Shown: positions 47,836 to 59,352 of the stretch, piece by piece
Layout of the letters: every line of letters begins with the position of its first letter
How positions within the stretch are numbered: position 1 is the first letter of the stretch
NCBI RefSeq assembly: GCF_001625215.2
Contig: NC_030384.2
Span: 43,744,390 to 43,808,389 of the forward strand
DNA length: 64,000 bases
Direction: 5' to 3'
Source: Daucus carota subsp. sativus
Taxonomy: Eukaryota; Streptophyta; Magnoliopsida; Apiales; Apiaceae
Notes under the pieces: generated by a model
Told to the model about the DNA's origin: nothing
The model's database searches: none
The model's input: only the letters and a program-made list of their open reading frames with translations
Translations under genes and position numbers: made by a program

Positions 47836-48520
47836 ACCGAAACTAAAAAAGGTAATTCTAATTTTTGATATTTTTCATCCAAAAATTCCAGAAAATTAGA
47901 AATATAGAACGGAGCTATGTGAGAGGAGCTGATTCCAGAAAATTAGAAATAAATTTACTCGGATTACTTGAACAATATAAGAGTTGAGAAATTACGTATA
48001 AGATACAGAAGTTATAGTAGAGTATACAAATTTTTCAAGAGTCTCATTCTTAAACCAAATATTTTATTTGTCTCACTTTTTCTTTTTCCACTTTGTACTT
48101 GTACGATTCCACTTCTATATCTTATACGTTGTAGGGTTCCCCTCTCTCTCTCAGTACTACAACCTCACGGATTTAAGTTATATGTTTTTGTGCACAGTCA
48201 ATCAAAAAAAATTGGAGGATGATGACAATGTAAGAACATGATTACTTTTCAAAAAAACAAAAATACAAATAAAATTAAGATTCGTCGTACTTTAAATTGT
48301 TAATTACGTGTATAAATTTATTTTCATTTTTTCAACATGAATTATAGCCCAATTTTGCAATTTTATATATTAGTATTGGTATTACATCAAGATATTTATA
48401 ATATAAAATTTATTTTATCCTACAAATATTAAATTTAAAATATTAATATACTTTTTATAGACAGCCACAAAATAATTTTTTTCTACAAATATTAATATTA
48501 AATCATTAATATAATTTTAT
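47836..48520. other. AT-rich intergenic region
   Basis: No recognisable gene; a short ORF at 47968-48222 has no domain features. Confidence 0.45.
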
Positions 48521-48552
48521 AGGCCGCCGCAACGCGCGGCTTCTCAACTAGT
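48521..48552 (+). mobile_element. Candidate Helitron 3' terminus
   Basis: A GC-rich hairpin-capable sequence (GCCGCCGCAACGCGCGGC, about 48523-48540) is followed after 7 bases by CTAG at 48548-48551 and then T. Helitrons end in CTRR with a short GC-rich hairpin just upstream, and insert 5' of a T. The 5' end was not found. Similar GC-rich words (CCCGCGCTACGCGAGC near 49689; CTCGCGTTACGCG near 49967) suggest related elements to the right. Confidence 0.45.
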
Positions 48553-48882
48553 TTTATAAAAAGAAAAGTTGTAAAGAAAAATATACGTCTAGGAAACAAA
48601 ATTTATGGAACATGCAGCTTTTATTAAAAAAGCCATCAAATAAGACTAGTGAAAATGTCCAAGAATATCACTTCAAATTTATAACAAATATCAATAATAA
48701 TTTTGATCTCAAACCTAACATGCATCAAACAAATTTCAGCCACACGTTTGCTTGTGACTTGCTTCATTGCCACCACCTCGCTATTCTTTTCACATAAATA
48801 TATAAATCTCAGCTAGTGAATGTGCTGACAACACATACAATGAAACACCAGAGGGACTCCGCATCGATTGTTGAGGGAAACC

Positions 48883-48960
48883 CTTATATGTTCGCCCATG
48901 GGGAGGGCGAACATATAAGAATCCTGTTTTAGTGTTCGCCCCTGGGAGGGGCGTTCATTA
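48883..48960. repeat. Perfect 15-bp-stem hairpin and adjacent imperfect hairpin
   Basis: CTTATATGTTCGCCC (48883-48897) pairs perfectly with GGGCGAACATATAAG (48905-48919) around a 7-base loop. About 15 bases on, GTTCGCCCC-TGGGA-GGGGCGTTC forms a second, imperfect hairpin, and ATGTTCGCCCATAG at about 48976 is an unpaired third copy of the arm. No coding sequence is linked to it. Confidence 0.85.
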
Positions 48961-51365
48961 AAAAAAGCTTGCACATGTTCGCCCATAGCTTGATTGAATT
49001 AGGGTGGTCAGTTCTGTGAAGTGAAAAAAAAGGTGGTTAGTTTTGTAAAGATTGTGTTTAGGGTGGTTAGAAATTTGAAGGAGCCTGCTTGTTACCATAG
49101 TTTCCGGGGATCTAGTAGTAATATATAAGGGATATTTTGTAGAAATTCGACCAAGTTGTCCCACTTTGTTAGCCTCGATCTTAGGGACTAATGACTTGAC
49201 AGAATGCTAATTTGAACATCTTCCACAGGTTTGAAGTTTTCTGATCTCTAAAACAGACTAATAGTTTGAAGGAGTAGCTGTTTTCTAGAGTACTATTTGG
49301 TTTGCATCGCAAATCGACTGGTCCAGTTTTTCTGTCCACTTGATAGCTATCAATTTTTGCAGAAAATCGTAGAAAAGAAAACGATTAACCATTTTGTAAG
49401 CCATAGAAATTTGTTTTGCATATCAAAATTATTTTAGAACCAATCACAAATCATTTATAAATTTTAGACCAATAATATTCGTAAATTTTATAAGTGTAAA
49501 TATATAATTATTATGAGATGAATAATATAAAATCAACACAAGATAGCATTTATAATTATTATTTTTTGAAAATCTTACAATGATTATTTATGATTTATTT
49601 AGACAAAATTTTCATTATTTTCATAAGTGAAATTTTACAAATTTATACTTTTATGGTTATGCTCTATTAGAAATACTAGGGAATTATGCCCGCGCTACGC
49701 GAGCTTCCATTAAAATTTATTTAACAATTAATAAAATAAAATATTGTGTATTTGCTTAAAATGCGAATTTTTAATATTATTACCAACTATTACATAAGCA
49801 AGGATGACCACGATTACTCTCCTTACTATGAATAATTCGTATACATCTATAGTGATCTTAGAGCTGTAATAATCTATTCGAAAAAAATAAAAATTTATAC
49901 TTATTCAGACTATTAATCAAAAAATCTGCTTACAAATTATTTTAACTGCTATCAAATCAATTATGCTCGCGTTACGCGTGCTAAGACCCTCATAAAAAAT
50001 TATATTTTTTTTATCCTCACAAAATTTAGAAGGTGGTATATTGTTAGGTGTAAGTGTAAAATTGAACTTTTATGCTCGCGCTATACCTGCTAAGACCTTG
50101 TATATTATCGACAAATAAGATTATCTATTGAAGTTCTGAATATTAAATATTAAAAAAATGAAAAAAGTAGAATCTAATAAAATATAGCTGATAATTGTAT
50201 TGAAATTATGTTTATTATATGAGAGTGTAATTTCGAAAAATATTCGTTGTATAACGAAAATAACACATTAAAATTTATCAAGCTAAGACTTTGATAAATA
50301 TAATAAACATCCTTCAGACAAATAATTGATAACTAATATTTCATTGTGATATTAACAATACTTTTAATAAATTTATTAAAAATTATATCATTTTAACTGA
50401 CATAAAAAAATAACTTTTAAACATCGATTTTAGTAACGCTTTAACTTTTCGTTAGGTATGAGATTTTAAAACAAAAATGATTTTCATATACATTTAGTAA
50501 TATAACAAAACCGACGATGTAAGAAAATACATAAAAAAATATAGTATATTTTGGATACAACTACGGAGTATTTTAATAGTTGTAATTGTTCCGACCCGAA
50601 CCCGATTTTTTTGGATCTGGATCTTATTTTTAGACCCACAAAAATTGGATCTCAGGTATTCTGAACCAAGGCCCGACCTATATTGATTGACAACTCCAAC
50701 AATAATCCTCATTTGTGTTTTTTATATTATTGCAATATTATATTCTATTTCTTTCAAGAAAAAGATAATAAAAAAAATATGGGAAAGAGGTTCCAAAAAA
50801 AATTTATGAAGAATGAGAATTGGATCCTAAATTTTAGGGGAATGAGCAGGACTCTCCTGGAATGAATTTTTGTCCATATTCCTCGAAACGTAGTCACTTT
50901 TTGATCCATAAGATGGGGTCCAAATAAGAAAAACCTAATGGTAGTTAAATACTGGTCAACAATACCCATGTCTTCTTTGATTTAGCTTTGATCAAATAAC
51001 TGACACACTTGGCCCTGGCACAACCCTTCAATACTGAATAAAAACTTTGAAGAGTATCAAAGGCTTTTGCCTCATTGTTCCTATTTCTGTAGTACATTTA
51101 GGAAGATTATAACAAACAAATATTTGCGGTGATTGTAGTGTTCAACACCCTCTGCTCTTTTTTTCCTGTCCATTATCAAAGTTGCTTTTGTATTTGAATT
51201 ATTGTGCAGCAATTGACAACAAAACATGGCAACATTTAAATAAACTTGACCAGAAAAAAAAAGGATATTGAAGAAAATAAAGAAAAAATTGTTCTTCCTC
51301 TTACGTTCCAGATTGCTAAATTATCCATAAACTACAAAGAAGATGAGAAACTTGCTAAAATCAAA
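48961..51365. other. AT-rich, repeat-like intergenic region
   Basis: Contains three related GGTGGTTAG-type words near 49004-49070, GC-rich Helitron-like words near 49689, 49967 and 50076 in otherwise very AT-rich DNA, and at about 50590-50690 a fragment resembling the ends of the element at 59353-60140 (GACCCGAACCCGATTTTTTT, then GGCCCGACC). No gene is recognisable. Confidence 0.45.
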
Positions 51366-54300
51366 TCAGCAGCTTCTCTTGTTCTCCTTGTCATCAGACT
51401 CCCACCCTGTATACTCACCACCTTGCACCTGTTGATCAATCCCCTGCATCATAAAATAATTCGTGTCATCAGGCTCTGACATGTACTCCTTTTCGACACA
51501 GATCAATCTGTTCTGCACTCGCTTCACATTTTTCTCTTTCTTCAATCCTTTGCTCCATTATTGTTAATTCTTCAGGATGCAGCTTACTGCCACTAACTCA
51601 TACTCTTTAACTTTATCACCCAAAATATCATCTACAGACCACATAGTCGCATCCACCTGTATATCCTTCTTCTGCTTAGCTTGATCTACTAACAGACTAT
51701 CACTACCTGCTCCTGATCAGCAGAAACTACATTAAACATAAAATAGAATTCAGTATCCTCTACATTGGAGGAGTGTTTCTGCGATCCCTTTAATTATATT
51801 TATGGCCGAAAAAAAATTACATTAAACATATAACTTACCCTCTGATTTTCCACAAACATCCATAGACGCTGGACTGTTCTCCTTGTCACTATTATACATA
51901 ACATTGAATTTTTTACCACTAACATGACCGCGACCAATACGGCTAACACCTGGATGCAAGGAATATTAGTACATACCATGATGGTTAGAGAATATAATCA
52001 ATTTGAAAATGAGTTCAGGCAACGTGCTTACCCCCAGAGGCAGAGTTCTCCGTTACAGAGGGATGATTCTCTATCTCCTCATCGATAAATTTGTGCACAG
52101 ATACAGGCCTTTCAAGAACACGTGCATAAAGTCATCAAGTTAAAGTCTTGTTAGACTCTGCAAGCACATCAAATTGGTTGCTTTCCTCTCTAAAACAGAC
52201 TTTAAATACTTGCTTGTGTATTTCTTCAGATAGTCTACTATTAAGTGATAAGTGAAACTTAGTGATTGGCATATTTTATAAAGCAGAATTATATTATCAA
52301 TGTCTGATGTGTTTTATATAAGAAGAGGTGCTTTAACTCATCCCTTTCACTCTGCTCTTGTCATTATTTCCACATTTTTTTGCTAAGCTGATATTTTACA
52401 AAGCTAGTGTCATTAAACTGAAACTTGTCTGGAACCATGAGTTGGAATAAACCTTTAGAAATAGGAATCTCAATAAAAGATAAAGTGATTATATATACCT
52501 GCAAATCAGTGTAAAAAACTTCCTATCACCTATACTGCCAGAATTTGCTACATCTTTGTGATTTAAATGTTACCATCTTCTGCAGAAGTCTGATTCTTTA
52601 TTGTGTTGCCACTTTCCTCGCCATATCTCTGTGCCAGAAGTTTCTCAACTCCTGGACGTCTACCTCTACGCCTAGGAGCTGCAAGTGAAATGAAATAACC
52701 TCCCTGAATTTTGGAAATATACATGATGCTTCTAAACAACCTTAATAAAATTACCAACTAATGGATCTTTGTGATGAGCAAGCACCGGTTGTTGGGAATT
52801 CCCCATATTGTTGACACCTGGACCACGACCTCGTAGCTTTTCCGCCGCATAATCGCACTCATATTTGTCAAATACCCCAGAATATGCTTATTCTGATAAA
52901 AAATACATGTGTTGACGGAAATTATACTCAGGAACGTATCAAAGATTCACAAAATTGTATTGTCAAGTTAATGAACCTTTATACCTTGTTGATAAATAAT
53001 AATATAGCATATTTACAGAAATTCAACTGTATAGTTCCAAATGAACACTAACTATCAGATGATGAGGCTGTGAATAAATCACATAATCACATTAGGGCTA
53101 AGTTGTTATGCTTCTCATTTCTAATACCAGAACCTGATTTACCTGTTTCAGCCAGGACATCTGTAGTTTTGCAACTAAGTCATTATTTTGTAAAGCTAAT
53201 CCAGGCTTAGCATTGCCCAAATATTCTCTTTATAGCTAAAGACCGTTGAAAAATATTCTCTTTATAGCTAAATGTGCCACACTTATAACATTGTAAATTG
53301 GAATATGATCGTTGTAAAAGAATATAAGATATCGGTGGTGAGGTTTTGATACTAAAGTAAATGACACTACCTCTGGAGATTGTAAAAAACAGAGACAATC
53401 TTGATGACATCTTCCGGTCTAAAAATTGGGATATTAGGATTTATATTTTCACCAAATTTAGCAATATTATTCGACTATTTGTACTTTCATTACCTTTTAT
53501 TTTTTTAAGCCAAGTACTGTATTCATATTCTAGTCGCAGCCTATGCTTTAGACCTAGATACAGAACCAAATTCTGAATCTTGATCATATTATGGTAAAAC
53601 CTCTATAGATCCTTCTGTCCTATACGCCTTTGAAATCACTGTTGGGACCCTTGATCTTGCAAGTAAAAGAACTCTAAGTTGTATGATCAGTAAAAAGGAC
53701 TGCTACTTATATTAGATTGAGATGTACCTTTATATTGACCATTTCCTCCGGTTCCGAGAAAGTCAAGATGCAATAATATCTTCGTTTAAGGATATGGGGA
53801 TAGCATTCTAATTCATTTTGTTGTTCACCGCAAGAATTGAGATTAGAATTCATACCAAGACCTGTAAAATCAATCCAACAAATTAGAGATTAAAATCTTG
53901 AATCCCGACATGGATGATAAGAAAATACAGAATAACGCCACATACAATATTAATTTCTACAACAGTCATCAAACACATACTCTTTTTTGGGTAAATGAGG
54001 GCGGCACCTCGTATAAATTTTATAACATAGAGAGAAAAAATAGAAAGAAAGGACTCCTATCTGGAAAACAAAACCTCGAATAACAAACTCAAAGAGGCAA
54101 AACAACCAACTAATTATAGAAAATAAATATGCATGTCCTCCAACGATAAAAATAAAAAGCAAGCCAAATAAAACTAAAAACTTCCTGCCAGAGATAACAG
54201 CACCCTCCCCAACCATTCCAAATAATTGAATCTACCACACAACACTCTGACCATGCACTGATCACTTCTGAGCAATACCAATGACCCACACAATAAGTCC

Positions 54301-54640
54301 CAGACAATCCAAAGCAGGAAAATATTATATAACCACTGAACTACTATCCCAATACAACCTGGCCAGCTTAAATGATTGAGAATAAAAATAGAGCTTGAAC
54401 ATGTTAGAATTAGAAAACGTACTAAATGGATCAAACAGAACAAACAATTTAGTTCAGGCGTTCTAACAAACACTTTATGACGTATCAATTATAGAAACCA
54501 TAGATTAGAACTCATACATGACAAATTATAAAAATAAATCAAAATAAATTAAATCCAGAATAAAACCTGCAGATCTTGTCGACATATTCTTGCCAGAAGT
54601 ATGAAGCGGAGGCACTGCTTCTTTTCAACAATAGCTCGTG
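51366..54640 (-). CDS. Unrecognised multi-exon RG-rich gene, partly degraded
   Basis: Minus-strand exon-like blocks with consensus splice sites: 54567 (donor end of an upstream block), 53861-53728, 52886-52755, 52678-52574, about 52120-52032, 51949-51839 and 51706-51564. The exons 52886-52755, 52678-52574, 51949-51839 and 51706-51564 are bounded by phase-1 junctions, which chance ORFs would not show. They read GVFDKYECDYAAEKLRGRG, APRRRGRRPGVEKLLAQRYG, GVSRIGRGHVSGKKFN and GSDSLLVDQAKQKKD. RRGRRPG resembles an AT-hook but is not canonical. Defects: 53861-53728 is one base off a multiple of three; the 5' junction of about 52120 is out of phase; and the last frame meets two TAA codons, then reopens to 51366 (KRVQNRLICVEKEYMSEPDD). 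I recognise no family; a decayed or domesticated element is possible. Confidence 0.35.
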
Positions 54641-55977
54641 CCCTGCCAATTTGCAGAACTTGAAACTATATTTAGTAGATGCAAAAATTTACATACACTT
54701 TCAGGTCTATGGAAAGTTTCTCGTGCCTATCTACCAGCTCTATACCCGGTCTGTGTCAATCTTAGATTTTTAAATTTAAGATATGTCACTCTGCAAAGTT
54801 ATGAACTTTGTCATGCATATTGCTAGGGTGTATTTCGATGACATGTGTGCTTGTATATTTATAAGAAGACCATTTCAGCTGGCAGAGTTTTTGAATACTG
54901 AATCATATGCATTTTGTGAATTGTATTAAGTAAATGTTTAACTACTGAGTTTTGTTCCTGAAATACTTGCCAGTGTTATAAACTATACTTCTATTTCAAT
55001 TCATATCTTATTTCTTTATTAAGTGAATGTAACAGGTTATGACAGTTTGTAGGCCTGGATGATTGGTACTAAATTAGACTCTATTCACATTGTTGTATTA
55101 GCCAAACAAAAATATAAAGGAAGGGTGATCAGCTCCCAAGGTTGGGGAAGGGGATTTGTTGGAGTGTAACAGGGGGGAGTTTATGCAAAATGAGATCATT
55201 GCCATTTACTTCATGTACTCCCCAATCTAAAATTGGTTCAATAATATGGCTACTTATATTATTTCCTAAAATATGGCTACAAAGACTAATCACGTAGATA
55301 CACATGAAATTATACGTAATAATCAACAAAATTCTATAACTATAATGAAATAATAAAGACTAATATTAGGGAATACATCCACTCAATCCGATCCGTGCTC
55401 AATTCCATGATACTTTATTCATACTTATCTCCTTCCAAAATGATCATATATATTATAAAAAATTGTGCATAAACATTATTGAAATTAATAAAAATAACAT
55501 AATTTTATATGTACTTTTGTTATTATTTTTTAAAATTTTATTATTTTATATTGTAATATAATTTATTAATGATAATTTATATTTATTTTTTAGTCATACG
55601 ATAATCAAATATTAATTCATATTCGATTAATTAATTAATTTTAAAATGATTATATTGTATATTAATTATCTTTTAAAATATTTAGAATTTTTCGCAAATT
55701 CTTGTTTTAATATCATTTGAAAATGGGGATGGAGTAGACATTAATGCCTCATCAAATGTTAGGGTGGATTTGGAGACCGATAGAATACTGAATACAGGGC
55801 TATCCGGTCAAGTGTCAAATCTTATTATTTTTAGTTTATCCAGATTTAAGTTTAGGATCTTTTATTCAAATATAAACTAATATTATATTTTTAATTTTTT
55901 AACCTTAAATTACGTATGTTTTCCTTACAACTTAAATTACGTTGCAGAAAATTAAAATGACATTTATTTTAGGATGG
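54641..55977. other. Intergenic region left of CAF1 copy 2
   Basis: AT-rich without a recognisable gene. Short ORFs at 54576-54826 and 55329-55129 lack domain features. Confidence 0.45.
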
Positions 55978-56797
55978 ACATGTAATGTGATTTTGTTTAA
56001 TAATGTGCGTTTCGAGAGGGTTTGGATAATGTGTTCATATAGCTGTAAAAATAGATTGAATTATGAAATTTCGACCGAAATGAGATTGGGACTTTTGTTA
56101 TCAGAAATGAGAATGTGATTTAAATATAAATATGAATTATATTTTCATTTCTCCTCATCAATCTTGTTGAAATTCCACATATAATTTCAAAATTCATGAA
56201 TAATATATATCTCAGTTGAAAAATCAACTATTTAATGATATATAATAAAGTATATATCATAAAATTGTAATATATATTGTATATAATTAAAAAAAGTTAT
56301 TTGTGATAAAAAAAAATACTTTTATGTAAAACGTTCTTTTGTCTGGTTATTAATGTAAAAAAATATTTGTTATTTACAATAGTATATATTTGTAATCCTG
56401 TTTTTCAGAGCATAATGTATAATGCTGGCAGTGATAAGTGATCAAGTGATAAAAACTTGTTTTGTATTATGTCATCTTGGTTCGATTCACCTTTATTCCA
56501 ACTAAAACTTTATGTCTAATTATCATTAAAAGAAAAAAATTGTGTATTTTATTTAATTTATATAAACAACTCTAAAAAAAACCCGAATCCGAAATCAAAT
56601 CGAAAAAGGGGTAAAAAGTAAAAACCAACTCCGAAGCGTAAAAGGAGACGTAGTTCAAAAACTTGGCCGCTACTCGATCTCTCCCTATAAATACCCACAC
56701 ATACATCGCACACAATTTTGCTACTTTAATCGATTTCTCCTTTCTTCCCACCCAAAAAAATTAGGTTATCGCGTATTGATTTGTTTGTGTCGTTGTT
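55978..56797 (+). promoter_or_regulatory. Promoter and leader of CAF1 copy 2
   Basis: Homologous to the upstream region of copy 1 but with many indels and substitutions. A TATAAATA box at 56686-56693 lies in the conserved CCTATAAATACCCACACA block. The leader keeps the TTATCGCGTATTGATTTGT stretch that copy 1 has lost, and has no in-frame upstream ATG. Confidence 0.7.
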
Positions 56798-57637
56798 ATG
56801 GAGTTGGCAAGAAGGCCAATTGCGATCATCGAAGTGTGGGATCACAATCTCGAAGAGGAGTTTTCTCGTATCCGAAGGGCCGTGATGTCGCACCCCTGCA
56901 TCTCGATTGACACTGAGTTTCCAGGCACTGTTGTTCCTGACTTGAAGAAGCGCAAGTTCTATGAGCTGGAGCCAGAGGAGGCGTATTCGTTGATGAAGGC
57001 TAATGTGGATGCTTCGAAACTGATTCAGCTTGGTCTCACGCTGTCTGATCCGTACGGGAACCTCCCGGGTTTTGGCACGGAGATGGGTCATGTGTGGCAG
57101 TTCAACTTTCGAGAATTCGACGTGGACAAGGACGTGCAGAATATCAGTTCGATCGAGTTGCTTAAGCGCCACGGAATTAATTTCTTGTGGAATAAGATGT
57201 ATGGGGTTCGTTCTCAAGATTTCGCCAGGCTTTTTAGGGGCTGTTTTGGACCGAGGTGCACTTGGGTTACGTTTCATGGGGGGTATGATTTTGGGTATCT
57301 GGTGAAAGCCTTGACGAATTCTGATTTGCCTGGAGATTTGGGGACTTTTAAGGGTTTGCTGTGCAGGTTCTTTGGGAATTCGATGTATGATGTCAAGGCG
57401 ATTATGGAGCGGTTTCGTTTACGTGGTGGTTTGGAGGCGTTGGCTACAGAGTTTAAGTTGGCTCGAGTTGCTGGGACTCCTCATCAGGCCGGTTCTGACA
57501 GTTTGCTGACCATGCAGCTCTTCATCAGGATGATTCAATGGTGTGGTCATCGTAACAACGGGACTGCATTGCGCCCTTGCATGCCCTATGGATTGAACCT
57601 AGAAGTGAACAAGCAAGTACAAGAAGCAGGTTTCTAA
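56798..57637 (+). CDS. CAF1: CCR4-associated factor 1 (CAF1) deadenylase, copy 2
   Basis: Intronless, 279 residues, same predicted protein as the gene at 42,846 with all DEDD residues (Asp38, Glu40, Asp164, Asp234, plus His229). By eye the coding sequences differ at a single silent base, while the regions upstream are clearly diverged, so the coding identity looks homogenised. The start is the only in-frame ATG before the conserved ELARRPIAIIEVWD. The 3' UTR has a 24-bp tandem duplication absent from copy 1. The two genes lie in the same orientation 13 kb apart. Confidence 0.95.
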   Translation: MELARRPIAIIEVWDHNLEEEFSRIRRAVMSHPCISIDTEFPGTVVPDLKKRKFYELEPEEAYSLMKANVDASKLIQLGLTLSDPYGNLPGFGTEMGHVWQFNFREFDVDKDVQNISSIELLKRHGINFLWNKMYGVRSQDFARLFRGCFGPRCTWVTFHGGYDFGYLVKALTNSDLPGDLGTFKGLLCRFFGNSMYDVKAIMERFRLRGGLEALATEFKLARVAGTPHQAGSDSLLTMQLFIRMIQWCGHRNNGTALRPCMPYGLNLEVNKQVQEAGF

Positions 57638-57690
57638 AGGAGTATTCATGGAAGAGATATGGTGCCATTACATGTCTAAAAAGAGTAAAG

Positions 57691-57738
57691 GACAAAACAC
57701 AATGTGTATATTAAGACAAAACACAATGTGTATATTAA
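57691..57738 (+). repeat. 24-bp tandem duplication in the 3' UTR of CAF1 copy 2
   Basis: GACAAAACACAATGTGTATA plus TTAA occurs twice head to tail (57691-57714 and 57715-57738); copy 1 and the relic at 40857 have it once. Confidence 0.95.
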
Positions 57739-58727
57739 GCGTTATAATCTTGTTTCGTGTAATATGGTTGATTGTAGTCATTTTGATTTTTCTGCACCTA
57801 CACTCTAAGCCTATTCTTTTTAAAATCCCTTGATAAATGACACAAAAGGTAAGAAGAGATTCAGAGTTCTTTTTCAAGTCTCAGTGGATCACGTAATTTT
57901 GAAAACTTCTGCTTTGATCATTTCCAAAAAAAAAAAAAAAATCTGATAAAATTGTATTGAGACATAAAAAAATATATTTCTATACAATATTTTTCAATTT
58001 TTTTAAAAATAAAAATACATATGTTAAATTTTTATCTAAAAAAAATAAGAAGATTTGAAAAACATTATATAAAAACATGTTACCCCTTTAAATTACATAT
58101 AAAAAAATAAAACAATTATCAGTTTTAAACATAGTAGCAGTAGCGTCAGTTGCAGCAATTACCGACCGCTCTTATAGCTCTAGCGTTGTGTATGATCTGA
58201 GTGAGAGTTTAAAATCGTTTCTCATTTTAAATTAAAAAAATATATGTTCTTATAATAAATTATAAATTGATTTGAAGTCAAAAGTAAGTCGGGAACTGAC
58301 ATAAAATCAGTGATTAATTTAAAGTATTATTTCAATGACTTGATTTATTTAATCCTTTTTTTGATAAAAACTATCTATAAATTATTTTTAACTTTATTAT
58401 TACACTTTTAATAACTCATAAATTATTAATAAGTCATGAATATTGAAATTTTAGATATTTTCAATTTTCAATTTATCATATTAACTCATAAGACCTAACT
58501 TTAAACCAAGTCAAACGGGTTTATAGTGTCCGCGTTATACGACAGTTTCCACTTCCTGGAGTAATATTTGACGGGGAGATTAAGAGTCTATTTGAAAGTG
58601 CTGTTAAAAATTGCTCTGTTGTCAAAAAAGGTGTTGATAATTTTTTGGTATGGGAAAATCAGCTTTTCAGGCTGTTGTTCGGAAAAACTGTTTCTTTTCA
58701 CCTGATTTACTTGTTCAGCAAATTCTG
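57739..58727. other. 3' flank of CAF1 copy 2
   Basis: The CAF1 3'-UTR homology continues to about 57880 (AAGAAGAGATTCAGAGTTCTT, shared with 41255-41275). Beyond this it is AT-rich with poly-A near 57927-57942 and no recognisable gene. Confidence 0.5.
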
Positions 58728-59352
58728 TTACATGTAATGTATTCTGTCACGTTCGATAATGTTTGTTTTTCAAGAGGGTTTGGGCGTTTGGCATTGTGTT
58801 CGTGTAGATGTAAAAATAGTTTGAATTATGAAATTTCAGCCAGTACGAGACGAGATTGAGATTATTGTTACCCCGAATGAGAATGCGGTTCAAATAAAAA
58901 ATTAAATTACATTTTCATTTCCGCACACCAATCTCATTGAAAATCGGCATCATTTTAAAATTTTCCATAAATAACATATCTCAACCGAAGAAATCGATGA
59001 TTTATTGTTAAATAATAAACGTATATCATAAAGAGTTTTATATCATAAAGTACGTTGTAATACATATTGTATATAACTAAAAAAGGTTATTTGTGATTAA
59101 AAAAATTATTAGTATTTTTAATGTTAAAGATTTGCTTATTATTATTAATAATATATAATTTGTAATCCTGTTTTTTCATAGCATTATGTAATGTTTTTGT
59201 GGTGATCAGTGATAGACTTTTTTTTTTAAACAATCAGTGATAAGGACTTATATTTTGCTGTCTCAAATTTTTGATTCAAATTATTGTTTATTTCAACTAA
59301 ACTTGTTTTTTAAGACATACTGGTGTAATTATCATCTAAAGAAAAAAATTAC

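Noticed and set aside
48883-48990. CRISPR-like array of GTTCGCCC words
   Set aside because: Only two or three copies, palindromic and unevenly spaced, in plant nuclear DNA; it is a hairpin structure, not an array.
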